Source: an uncultured Kordiimonas sp. (GTDB lineage Bacteria; Pseudomonadota; Alphaproteobacteria; Sphingomonadales; Kordiimonadaceae). Taken from it: 64,000 nt of DNA. Below are positions 34,522 to 42,712 of the stretch, in pieces. The notes under the pieces are model-generated. The model was not told where the DNA came from and searched no databases. It was given only the letters and a program-made list of their open reading frames with translations. The DNA lies in assembly GCA_947500295.1 (NCBI GenBank), contig CANMRM010000002.1, forward strand, positions 124,001 through 188,000, in the 5' to 3' direction. A program made the translations under genes and the position numbers. Each line of letters opens with the position of its first letter. The stretch's first letter is position 1.

Positions 34522-34649
34522 CTAGGCAGACCTCTACCGTCGAGCGACTCACACCCGGGTTCGCTACGTTCCTCCAAATAGAATTTCTAGGTAGGCCTCT
34601 ACCGTCGAGCGTCTCACCCGGGCTCGCTACTTTCCTCCAAACAGAATTT
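34522..34649. repeat. Tandem duplication of the 3' end of rhcC1
   Basis: Two copies of a 63-65 base unit: 34522-34586 and 34587-34649, both beginning CTAGG and ending CAAAYAGAATTT, with CTCTACCGTCGAGCG in common. The second copy includes the stop and last codons of rhcC1 (FGGK), so the first copy is a duplicate of the gene tail now lying in the spacer before the LysR gene. Confidence 0.85.
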
Positions 34650-35193
34650 TTACTTTTGTGTTGTGCTCGACGTATTTGGTGTTTGCCAGATCGCGAACAA
34701 TCTTGATGTATTGGGGGTGCCCGGAAATATAGATGGCCTTTCCATCAGATGTTGGCCTCGGCAATTGATCGTCATGAACAAGGCCCATGGATCTCAATTG
34801 TCCAATGAATAAAGCTGAGTTCCCTCCGGGTAATTCTATGATTGCGCTTTCCAGCTTGTCCGTGGTTGCAACGTGAAAGACCTTGCCGTCGTCATAGATC
34901 ACAAGGTCAAAAACAGCCTCAACAAATTCCAATAGATCAGAGCAGGCGACAAAATCGCCCCGACCAACAACAAATCCCCTGACCCGGTCGTCCACCAGCG
35001 CACTTTTTCCCATACGTCGGGCGATTTTGGGCAACAACTCGGCAAGACTGTATTCCGCCGCTTCCAAGGGGCACAAAATAGCTTCCTTCTCAACATCAAG
35101 CTGTATAGACGATTGTGGCGTGGCCTCCGCAGCAGCATGAAACACGACGACAGCGGCGACAAACAGCACAATCCTGTTGAGTTGCAAGCACAT
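34627..35193 (-). CDS. RhcC1-like N-terminal half (N0/N1) of a split T3SS secretin
   Basis: 188 residues with a signal peptide (IVLFVAAVVVFHAAAEA), followed by the periplasmic N0/N1 domains of SctC and no pore domain. Landmarks of SctC are YSLAELLPKIARRMGKSALV, DDRVRGFVVGRG, VFDLVIYDDGKVFHVA, and the N1 end SDGKAIYISGHPQYIKIVRD. In rhizobia the same split gives RhcC1 and RhcC2; the partner secretin here is at 25.4 kb. AAGGAG lies eight bases before the ATG. First gene of the run to sctT. A degenerate regulon element lies 63 bases upstream. Confidence 0.85.
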   Translation of the reverse strand: MCLQLNRIVLFVAAVVVFHAAAEATPQSSIQLDVEKEAILCPLEAAEYSLAELLPKIARRMGKSALVDDRVRGFVVGRGDFVACSDLLEFVEAVFDLVIYDDGKVFHVATTDKLESAIIELPGGNSALFIGQLRSMGLVHDDQLPRPTSDGKAIYISGHPQYIKIVRDLANTKYVEHNTKVKILFGGK

Positions 35194-35255
35194 TCAAATT
35201 TCTCCTTTTGGTTGTTTGAATAAAACAACAGAAGGAAAACTTCGCAACAAGTTGA

Positions 35256-35266
35256 GACCGGAAATA
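35256..35266 (-). promoter_or_regulatory. Possible T3SS regulon element upstream of rhcC1 (TATTTCCGGTC)
   Basis: Minus-strand ATTCTTATTTCCGGTC keeps the TATTTC half but not CTAT. Its end is 63 bases before the ATG of the rhcC1-like gene, the only large gap upstream of this operon. Confidence 0.35.
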
Positions 35267-35465
35267 AGAATTTTATCTATGTAGATTAATATTTTTTTTC
35301 TACATGTGGCGTTTAACGCTCTTCTGAGACAAACCCTACAAATATGCGACAATTTGAACAATTCTAAACACATTTTCAAAACTCATAAACTGCGGCTTGG
35401 TTGATGTTTCTCGAATCAATTTTGCACAAGGGAAGCACCGGCTGCCGCTCTATAGGGCTTAATCC

Positions 35466-36044
35466 CTACCAAAAGGGCTGGCCCACGGTACCAAACACTT
35501 CCTCGCGCTGAATGCCAATATGATGTGCATATGCACATCCACCCAAATATACAAAATACGACACAAGACCGGGCAGGCTTAGACCACACATGGCAAGCTG
35601 AGTGTTTGCGCCATAAGATACGCCAAACTTCCCAACCCCGCCTTTGCACCGATTATGACCAGTGATCCGGTCGATGGTATCGAACTCACCCTCGGTTTCA
35701 TCGGGACAGTTCGCAAGAACGCCTAACGGCGCATAATGCCCCCGACAACCCTGCATCATCACAACACATACATTTCCCACGAACCAGCGTGCGATAAACT
35801 TTTGGTTGCATGGCTCCAGATGGCAATGCGTCCTTTCAAATCGGTACAGGGCGTGCTCCATGTACGGCGTCCGCTGGAGCAATATGGACCAACGAAACCA
35901 GTTAGCACCAACGTTGTTAAACATGCACCGAAGGCCGCTATCAGCAACTAACTTGAAGTTATCACGCAGGGGTATCGTTACATCCAGCAGAATAGCCAGC
36001 TCCTGTATTGCCAATTCGACTGCCACGTCCTCTGTTGTTGCCAT
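35466..36044 (-). pseudogene. Decayed N-terminal fragment of a CocE/NonD hydrolase
   Basis: The 192-residue frame aligns from end to end with the first third of the intact hydrolase at 45.5-47.5 kb: WSILLQRTPY versus WPVLMERTPY, ARWFVGNVCVVMMQGCRG versus ARWFSAHGYAVVMQDCRG, and GKFGVSYGANTQLAMCGLSL versus GTFGVSYGAHTQISAACLNP. It stops about 45 residues after the GVSYG nucleophile motif, losing the rest of the catalytic domain and the C-terminal beta domain; the intact copy is 636 residues. Many conserved positions are changed (CRGRY to CRGHY, DRVRLATDVYLP-like segment scrambled). It is best read as a relic, not an enzyme, left inside the T3SS island. Confidence 0.85.
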
Positions 36045-36444
36045 TCTCGGTTCTTGTCACTGCTGATATGATTTCCGAACCGCCCAAGCCCTGGCTCTGA
36101 ATCACATGCCTTCACCAATTCCTAAGGCTCGCCAGCAAAGTGCCCCGATCAGAGCATCGTCGGGGGCGGGTCGCGATCCAGCATTTCGTACCTTTGGGGA
36201 AACGGCCGCTAACTGAAATTTCGCAATATCGAAAGGCGAGATAACACTCCTTTATGGTGTATTTTCAGTCAGATCAACCATATGCGCCACGCGCATTCCG
36301 TCATTCTCAAAATTCACTAAAAAAAGGGCACCCTAAAGGGTGCCCTGAGTGGGAGTAGGAAGAGTTAGAACAGCATTGAATAGAGGCCTGCGCTGTCCCC
36401 ACTTTCCCCTCCGGGTGAGCTCAAAAAAGGCAATGATTGTGTTT
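36045..36444. other. Intergenic region with minus-strand terminator
   Basis: No gene supported between the hydrolase relic and the small frame at 36445. Its one clear signal is the terminator at 36319-36345. Confidence 0.5.
36319..36345 (-). terminator. Rho-independent terminator
   Basis: Minus strand GGGCACCC-TTTA-GGGTGCCC followed by seven T. It would end transcripts coming from the right, that is, from the small frame at 36445-36696. Confidence 0.88.
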
Positions 36445-36696
36445 TTAGGCTTGTGAAAAAGCACTTGCTATCTTGATACGTCTCAGTTGCCGGAATTTTC
36501 TATAAAGGTCTGAAACCGTGGAATTATAGAGCTTGCCTCCCATACAGGAGGCACCAGTTAATCGCCCGGTTGCATCCTTCGCTTTGACCAGAAACGGGAT
36601 TGATCTGCTCAAGCCCCGACCCAGCGTCGTTACGGAAAGGGGCCCTGCCAATAAACGGAAAAATATCCCGAAGCGCGCCTGAACGCTTTGCTCCAC
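36445..36696 (-). CDS. Hypothetical 83-aa frame
   Basis: An 83-residue basic frame (SRSIPFLVKAKDATGRLTGA, LYNSTVSDLYRKFRQLRRIK) followed about 100 bases later by a strong terminator on the same strand. No family is recognised, no clear Shine-Dalgarno is seen, and it lies in a gene-poor, rearranged stretch, so it may be a gene fragment. Confidence 0.3.
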   Translation of the reverse strand: MEQSVQARFGIFFRLLAGPLSVTTLGRGLSRSIPFLVKAKDATGRLTGASCMGGKLYNSTVSDLYRKFRQLRRIKIASAFSQA

Positions 36697-37416
36697 ACAG
36701 TTATCTTTTGAATGACAAACACAGTGAGCCCATCACAATCCAAATTGAAAATCACGTCTCATCTATGATGCTCCCAAAGATTGCATTCTATCAACTTCAT
36801 GACTTTTTTCAGTCACTCCATTCTATTCATGAATAGGCAGCAAACCATTGTGCTTTAACGGGATCAGCTGTTTTTGAAATGCTACGAAGTCACGCACCAC
36901 ATCTCCATTTTTCACCTGATGATCGGAAAATCTCCGGTCTCCCGGCGGGAAGCCTGGAGAGGCATACGATTGGGTTGTTGTTCAAAACCTGCAGACAGGA
37001 GGGCTCAATATAGGATCGTTGGGGAATCAATCACTCAATCAAGATGTACTACAGACCTATTTGTGGAAGTCTCGTATTTCGCTCACTGTTTGAACTTTTC
37101 GATCAAAACCTGACAAGCATCACATGAAGGTTGCTGGTCCGTCGCCAAGCACATTTTCCGTCTCTGGCTATTGCCGGGTAAACGCCGCCTTTTTCCTCAG
37201 CAACTGAATACAGTACCCGTCAAGTCCGCCGGGAGCCATTCGCTACATCATCACACGCCTCAAGCGGCTCACGGTCTATTGGACCTGGGTGTTCGGCACC
37301 ATTGCCGAACACCCGATAAATCGTGTTCAAGAGTTTTTGTCTTGAAACGTCAACCAAGACAAACTCGTCAAACCGCACAAGATGAACAAGGTCAGAGCTA
37401 ATCTGTCAGACACAAT
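36697..37416. other. Gene-poor region leading into the duplicated effector unit
   Basis: No supported gene. From about 37111 the sequence is repeated at 39618 onward (start of the duplicated unit). A 12-base perfect hairpin GGGTGTTCGGCA-CCAT-TGCCGAACACCC lies at 37287-37314, about 100 bases after the stop of the effector gene on the minus strand, with no T run. Confidence 0.5.
37287..37314. other. Perfect 12-base hairpin, copy 1
   Basis: GGGTGTTCGGCA-CCAT-TGCCGAACACCC downstream of the first tandem effector. No T run on either side, so termination function is uncertain; the identical copy at 39937 shows it is conserved between units. Confidence 0.6.
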
Positions 37417-39270
37417 CTAATCAATGATCTCTAACTCGTCTCCGGAATCCTGCTCCATCTGCTCGTCTTCGGGATCCTGATCAACCGGAGCATATACCGG
37501 AGCCGACGGGATGTTTACATCATTCAGAAGGTCTGTCCGTCCATCGCCCGCATTGAAGAGTTCCTCTTTTTCATTGTCGACATCATCCATTTGAACAATG
37601 TCTGAATTGTCGGGAACGATAAGGTCTGTCCGTCCACCGCTTGTCTTGAGGACCACCTCTTTTTCATCGTCGACATCACCCATTTGAACAATGTCTGTAT
37701 TGTCGGGAACGGAGAAGCCCCTGGTCGACAGCGGCGCCACGTCGGTGCGGACAAAAGCATGGAAATTATTAACGTCATGCTTGGTATCTTTGTATTTAAC
37801 CACCTCATGGCGTTTCAAATATTCCTGATCCTGCCCCGCATATTGGAATGAAACATCGTTAGTATCATTGTTATCCTGTTTGTTCGCTTCAGCCTTCACA
37901 ACAATGCCCTTCTCGTTCATCGTCCAGCCCGCAAACTGATCACCAGGGATTCCCGCATTAATCCTTCTCTCGCTCGGGGGATTCATTGCTACATGAAATT
38001 CATCCATCTTCTCGGCCAACGCCGCACTGTGTGGCATGGTGTTCCTGTTAACCCTGACTGCTATCTGCTTACTTTGATCTGCAAAAAAGTCTTGGCGAGT
38101 GATCTGAATAATAGCAGGCTTTAGATTGGACTGCGCCAATTGGATGTTTTTGCCGATGTTTTTCAGGTCTTCCCGCCCCAGCCAAACTCGATCGCTGCCA
38201 TCCGTCAGTGCTTTGTAGCCGATCACACCTGGATGCGTTTGCGGATGGTCGAGATTCTCCGGAATTTGTTTGTCAAGGGTCAGAAGGTCCTGCTTCGCAT
38301 CATGCCCGTGCCCTCCCCCGATCATGAAAAGATGCCTGGAAAGATGGTCTCCATAAAAATGAAGACCGCCTATAAACCTGACACCCCCGTAATCCAATTT
38401 TTTGACGTCGGGGTCAGGAGCTTTTCCGGGGAGATAGCTGATGGTTATCGCGGCAAAGTCTCTGGCAGGATTCAAGTCGGCTTTATCCATCGCCTCCACT
38501 ATAGCCGGGTCGCGAACAAAGTATCGGTTCAATTCTGCCAGACGTAAACTATTACTCTTCGTGACAAAGCCGCTGGCCTTTGAAGCAGTGTCCTTCAGTA
38601 TGAGGATTGGCCCATATTCTTGATCCTTGAGGTTTTGGGCGATGCTGTTGCTATATGCCAGCAAGGCCTCAGCGTCACCCCACCCGGTCCAGCCTATACC
38701 AATGATGGGAGGAGACGGCTGGTCCGGCTGATTTTTAAGCAACAGTCTCGGATGCTCCTTGTAATAATCCGGCACATCATCACTGCCATCACCGTCATCA
38801 TCATTGTCCTGTGGCGGCTTCTTTCCATCGGCACCGCCACTTTTATTAGGTCCTCCTGGTCCGCCAGAGGTGTTGTTGTCGTTCGGCGGCAGGCTGCTGT
38901 CGCCTGGATCATCGTCACCCTCAGAACCTACAGGTTTGCTAAGGCAGCCTGCCCCCCCAACCTGCTGGGCATACTTTTCTGCACCGGTTTCCTTGATAAT
39001 ATTGGGGTCAAGAATATCGGTATCGGGAGCTATGTTGGAGCGGCTTGTCTCCGACGGTGAAAGATATCCCTTTTCCGGTTCGTCGATTTCGGTGGCCAAA
39101 ACATCGTCTGGAAGGGCGTTTGTCTTGCTTTGTGTAGTCTTGAGCTGCTCTAGAAACCCTTTGGCGAGTGAGCTCTGGGCGATTGTAGGTGACGGGGTCT
39201 GATACAGGGGCATGGGATGCTTTGCCGCATCGCCAGGCTTAGAGGAAGGGGTGGGAGAAAAACTTGTCAT
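37417..39270 (-). CDS. Putative T3SS effector A of a tandem pair (617 aa)
   Basis: Starts MTSFSPTPSSKPGDAAKHPM, a Ser/Pro-rich T3SS-type N-terminus. An acidic Gly/Asp linker (residues about 115-165) leads to a folded region at about 175-460 with IIGIGWTGWGDAEALLAYSN, EYGPILILKDTASKASGFV, GGVRFIGGLHFYGDHLSRHL and SERRINAGIPGDQFAGW (E434-W449). The last motif resembles the end of the cholera-toxin A1 catalytic domain, but the other ADP-ribosyltransferase motifs are not seen. Two 33-residue repeats follow (VPDNTDIVQMGDVDDEKE and VPDNSDIVQMDDVDNEKE) and an acidic tail. The regulon element is 122 bases upstream. Function unknown; effector status inferred. Confidence 0.68.
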   Translation of the reverse strand: MTSFSPTPSSKPGDAAKHPMPLYQTPSPTIAQSSLAKGFLEQLKTTQSKTNALPDDVLATEIDEPEKGYLSPSETSRSNIAPDTDILDPNIIKETGAEKYAQQVGGAGCLSKPVGSEGDDDPGDSSLPPNDNNTSGGPGGPNKSGGADGKKPPQDNDDDGDGSDDVPDYYKEHPRLLLKNQPDQPSPPIIGIGWTGWGDAEALLAYSNSIAQNLKDQEYGPILILKDTASKASGFVTKSNSLRLAELNRYFVRDPAIVEAMDKADLNPARDFAAITISYLPGKAPDPDVKKLDYGGVRFIGGLHFYGDHLSRHLFMIGGGHGHDAKQDLLTLDKQIPENLDHPQTHPGVIGYKALTDGSDRVWLGREDLKNIGKNIQLAQSNLKPAIIQITRQDFFADQSKQIAVRVNRNTMPHSAALAEKMDEFHVAMNPPSERRINAGIPGDQFAGWTMNEKGIVVKAEANKQDNNDTNDVSFQYAGQDQEYLKRHEVVKYKDTKHDVNNFHAFVRTDVAPLSTRGFSVPDNTDIVQMGDVDDEKEVVLKTSGGRTDLIVPDNSDIVQMDDVDNEKEELFNAGDGRTDLLNDVNIPSAPVYAPVDQDPEDEQMEQDSGDELEIID

Positions 39271-39391
39271 ACGATAATCCGATAGCTAGACGTTAAATAC
39301 ATGGGTCGTTTCAGTAGCTCGCAGGCTAACATCTAAGCCACACAGAGCCCTTTACTGAGCTGACAGCCAAAAACTCCGTCTAAAGCTGCTT

Positions 39392-39402
39392 ATCGTAAAA
39401 TA
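39392..39402 (-). promoter_or_regulatory. T3SS regulon element (TATTTTACGAT)
   Basis: Minus-strand ACATATTTTACGATAAGC; core end 122 bases before the ATG of effector A, farther than at other genes. The copy before effector B has identical sequence and spacing. Confidence 0.5.
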
Positions 39403-39936
39403 TGTTTTCTTCCGCGCTCCATGGTGCATACCGGGCCAGGCTCAAAAGGTGCGCTTCTGCGAACGCCTGTGTCTCCGATACTTATTGTTGCAAGCCAACT
39501 CGTCATAATGTTGGCGGCAGCCCGCGCCCTACCGGCTCAGCACATACCTTTGCAGGCACCTCGATGCAGGATATCGCCAATTTCAACAAAAATTTGCCAT
39601 CTCGTCATGAAAACAAAGGATGACAAGCCTCACACGAGAGTTACTGGCCCATCGCCAAATACATTTTTCGCCTTTAACTATTGCCGGTAAACTCCGCCTT
39701 TTTTGGCAGATATGGACTCGATATTTTGGTGCGAGAGAAATGGGCTAAGTGTCCGCTTGAAATAGGTGGGCATGGATCAATGACCAAAAAGAATGGTACT
39801 GCTGTGCGGCGGAAGCCCTACTTGAAGCCTTACGCCGCAGTTTATCGCAGCAACCGAATACAACTCCCATCAAGTCCGCCGGGAGCCATTCGCTACATCA
39901 TCACACGCCTCAAGCGGCTCACGGTCTATCTGACCT

Positions 39937-39964
39937 GGGTGTTCGGCACCATTGCCGAACACCC
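39937..39964. other. Perfect 12-base hairpin, copy 2
   Basis: GGGTGTTCGGCA-CCAT-TGCCGAACACCC downstream of effector B, identical to the copy at 37287. Confidence 0.6.
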
Positions 39965-40066
39965 GATAAATCGTGTTCAAGAGCTTTTGTCTTGAAACTT
40001 CAACCAAGACAAACTCGACAAACCGCACAAGATGAACAAGGTCAGAGCTATTCGCTCAGACACAAT

Positions 40067-41998
40067 CTAATCAATGATCTCTAACTCGTCTCCGGAATCC
40101 TGCTCCATCTGCTCGTCTTCGGGATCCTGATCAACCGGAGCATATACCGGAGCCGTCGAGGCGTTTACATCATTCAGAAGGTCTGTCCGTCCATCGCCCG
40201 CATTGAGGAGTTCCTCTTTTTCATTGTCGACATCATCCATTTGAACAATGTCTGAATTGTCGGGAACGATAAGGTCTGTCCGTCCACCGCTTGTCTTGAG
40301 GACAACCTCTTTTTCATCGTCAACATCACCCATTGGAACAATGTCTGCATTGTCGGGAATGACAAAGCCCCTGGTCGACAGCGGTGCCACGTCGGTGCGA
40401 ACAAAGGCATGGTAATTATTAACGTCATACCTGGTATCTTTGTATTTAACCACCTCATGGCGTTTCAAATATTCCTGATCCTGCCCCATATATTGGAAGG
40501 AAATATCTTTAGTATCATTGTTTTCCTGTTTATCCGCTTGAGCCTTCACAATAACGTCATTGTCGTTCAAGGAAGTATCGTTGATGTCATTGTTTTCCGG
40601 TTTATCCGCTTGAGCCTTCACAACAATGCCCTTCTCGTTCATCGTCCAGCCCGCAAACTGATCACCAGGGATTCCCGCATTAATCCTTACCTCGCTCGGG
40701 GGATTCATTGGTATATGAAATTCATCCATCTTCCCGGCCAACTGCGCACTGTGTGGCATGATGTTAATATTAACCCTGGGTTCTATCTGTTTACTATCTT
40801 TTGGAAAAAAGTCTGCGCGAGTGATCTGAATAATGGCAGGCTTTTGATCCGGCAGCTTCAATTGGATGTTTTTGCCGATGTTTTTCAGGTCTTCCCGCCC
40901 CAGCCAAACTCGATCGCTGCCATCCGTCAGTGCTTTGTAGCCGATCACACCTGGATGCTTTTGCGGTTGGTCGAGTCTCTCTGGAATATTTTTGTCAAGT
41001 GTCAGAAGGTCCTGCTTCGCATCATGTCCGTGCCCTCCCCCAATCATGTAAAGATGCCTGGAACGATGGGCCGTGGAAAAAAAATGAAGACCGCCTATAA
41101 ACCTGACACCCCCGTAATCCAATTTTTTGTTGTCATTTTCAGGAGCTTCTTTTTCTGGGAGGTAGCTGATGGTTATTGCGGCAAAGTCTCTGGCAGGATT
41201 CAAGTCGGCTTTATCCATCGCCTCCACTATAGCCGGATCGCGAAGAGCGTATCGGTTCAATTGTGCCAGACATAACTTATTGCTCTGCGTTACAAAGCCG
41301 CTGACCTTTGTAGAAGTGTCCTTCAGTATGAGGATTGGCCCATATTTTTGATCCCTGAGGTTTTGGACTATGTTCCTGGTATATGCCTGCAAGGTCTCAG
41401 AGTCATCCCAACCAGTCCAGCCTATACCAATGATGGGAGGAGACGGCTGGTCCGGCTGATTTTTAAGCAACAGTCTCGGATGCTCCTTGTAATAATCCGG
41501 CACATCATCACTGTCATCACCGTCATCATCATTGTCCTGTGGCGGCTTCTTTCCATCGGCACCGCCACTTTTATTAGGTCCTCCTGGTCCGCCAGAGGTG
41601 TTGTTATCGTTCGGCGGCAGGCTGCCGTCGCCCGGATCATCATCACCCTCATCACCCACAGGTTTGCTGAGGCACCCTGCCCCCCCAACCTGCCGGGCAT
41701 ACTTTTCTGCACCGGTTTCCTTGATAATATTGGGATCAAGAATATCGATATCGGGAGCTATGTTGGAGCGGCTTGTCTCCGACGGTGAAAGATATCCCTT
41801 TTCCGGTTCGTCGATTTCGGTGGCCAAAACATCATCCGGAAGGGCATTTGTCTTGCTTTGTGTAGTCTTGAGCTGCTCTAGAAACCCTTTGGCGAGTGAG
41901 CTCTGGGCGATTGTAGGTGACGGGGTCTGATACAGGGGCATGGGATGCTTTGCCGCGCCGTCAGGCTTGGAGGAAGGAGTGGGAGAAAAACTTGTCAT
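40067..41998 (-). CDS. Putative T3SS effector B of the tandem pair (643 aa)
   Basis: Near-identical to effector A over the first ~185 residues and the C-terminal repeats, but clearly diverged in the middle (for example DDSETLQAYTRNIVQNLRDQ against GDAEALLAYSNSIAQNLKDQ, and LCLAQLNRYALRDP against LRLAELNRYFVRDP). It keeps SEVRINAGIPGDQFAGW. It has 26 extra residues from an internal duplication of VIVKAQADK-ENND. The same acidic tail ends the protein. The frame is intact, so both copies are probably expressed. Regulon element 122 bases upstream. Function unknown. Confidence 0.68.
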   Translation of the reverse strand: MTSFSPTPSSKPDGAAKHPMPLYQTPSPTIAQSSLAKGFLEQLKTTQSKTNALPDDVLATEIDEPEKGYLSPSETSRSNIAPDIDILDPNIIKETGAEKYARQVGGAGCLSKPVGDEGDDDPGDGSLPPNDNNTSGGPGGPNKSGGADGKKPPQDNDDDGDDSDDVPDYYKEHPRLLLKNQPDQPSPPIIGIGWTGWDDSETLQAYTRNIVQNLRDQKYGPILILKDTSTKVSGFVTQSNKLCLAQLNRYALRDPAIVEAMDKADLNPARDFAAITISYLPEKEAPENDNKKLDYGGVRFIGGLHFFSTAHRSRHLYMIGGGHGHDAKQDLLTLDKNIPERLDQPQKHPGVIGYKALTDGSDRVWLGREDLKNIGKNIQLKLPDQKPAIIQITRADFFPKDSKQIEPRVNINIMPHSAQLAGKMDEFHIPMNPPSEVRINAGIPGDQFAGWTMNEKGIVVKAQADKPENNDINDTSLNDNDVIVKAQADKQENNDTKDISFQYMGQDQEYLKRHEVVKYKDTRYDVNNYHAFVRTDVAPLSTRGFVIPDNADIVPMGDVDDEKEVVLKTSGGRTDLIVPDNSDIVQMDDVDNEKEELLNAGDGRTDLLNDVNASTAPVYAPVDQDPEDEQMEQDSGDELEIID

Positions 41999-42119
41999 GA
42001 GATAGTCCGATAGCTAGAGGTTAAATACATGGGTCGTTTCAGTAGCTCGCAGGCTGACATCTCAGCCACGCAGAGCCCTTTACTGAGCTGACAACCAAAA
42101 ACTCCCTCTAAAGCTGCTT

Positions 42120-42130
42120 ATCGTAAAATA
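42120..42130 (-). promoter_or_regulatory. T3SS regulon element (TATTTTACGAT)
   Basis: Same sequence and 122-base spacing to the start codon as the element before effector A. Confidence 0.5.
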
Positions 42131-42657
42131 TGTTTTCTTCCGCGCTCCATGGGCCACACCGGGCCAGGAAAGTCGGACTTTTCCGAACGCTTGCGTCTTC
42201 GGTCCTTATTGTTGCAAGCCAGCTCCTCATAATGTTGGCGTCCGTCCGCGCCCTACCGGCTCAGCCCATACCTTGCAGGCGCCAAAAAAACAGGAAATGC
42301 AGGCCGTTGGGCCGCTGTTCTGGCCTCTTTGGTGTCGTCATCGTGGTCTGTGCCATGGTCCGTGAGCCCGGTCCCGGTCTGTGGGCTTTGCCATGCTTCC
42401 CGGCCGCGCGAACTTGTCCCGAATGAGTCCGCGATTGGTAACAAGCAACAATAAAAACCGAATGAAGCCTGGTTGACCTTAAATGACCTAATCACCCGGT
42501 GAATGCCTTTCAGCGGTCACATCTTTGTTTTTCACAGGACGGCCATCCTGGGTCATCTCATGGGATAGCTTGACGCGCTGTCTGTTTACAAAGCGGTTGC
42601 AGCAGAATTGATCACAACAGAAGAAAATATCTGTCAAAGCGGTGCATAGCGAAAATT

Positions 42658-42668
42658 TATTTCACTAT
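42658..42668 (+). promoter_or_regulatory. T3SS regulon element (TATTTCACTAT)
   Basis: AATTTATTTCACTATTTGTGACG, nearly the same as AATTTCATATTTCACTATTG before the 73-aa gene at 10.5 kb. Core end is 45 bases before the TTG at 42713. Confidence 0.6.
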
Positions 42669-42712
42669 TTGTGACGATATGTCCAATAACAAAGTTAGAA
42701 AGGAATGATCAA

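Larger units (their letters stand above)
39271..40066. other. Spacer between tandem effectors with an ORF remnant
   Basis: Contains the regulon element (39392-39402), the junction of the duplicated units and the hairpin at 39937-39964. A plus-strand frame at 39681-39995 ends in RYIITRLKRLTVYLTWVFGT; the same C-terminal stretch occurs in unit 1 but is interrupted upstream by a stop there, so it looks like a gene remnant and not an active gene. I do not recognise its family. Confidence 0.45.
37111..42285. repeat. Direct segmental duplication carrying two effector genes
   Basis: Unit 1 spans about 37111-39563 and unit 2 about 39618-42285. Each has the same order: short flank (GACAAGC..CACA), hairpin at 37287 or 39937, effector gene, promoter element at 39392 or 42120, and the upstream tail ending near CCTTTGCAGGCACC/CCTTGCAGGCGCC. 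Unit 2 has about 150 extra bases around 39707-39858 and a 78-base in-frame insertion in the gene. Divergence is uneven along the gene (see findings). Confidence 0.88.
41999..42712. other. Intergenic region between effector B and the second OTU gene
   Basis: Divergent spacer. Up to about 42285 it is the tail of duplicated unit 2; the rest is unique. It holds the regulon element for effector B (42120-42130) and that of the OTU gene (42658-42668). No other gene is supported. Confidence 0.5.

Noticed and set aside
36445-36696. Transposase or integrase fragment marking an island end
   Set aside because: The frame has no transposase motif I can name; no terminal repeats or target duplications were found.
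39681-39995. 104-residue plus-strand gene in the duplicated spacer
   Set aside because: The matching region in the other unit contains a stop, there is no Shine-Dalgarno, and no family is recognised; treated as a remnant.
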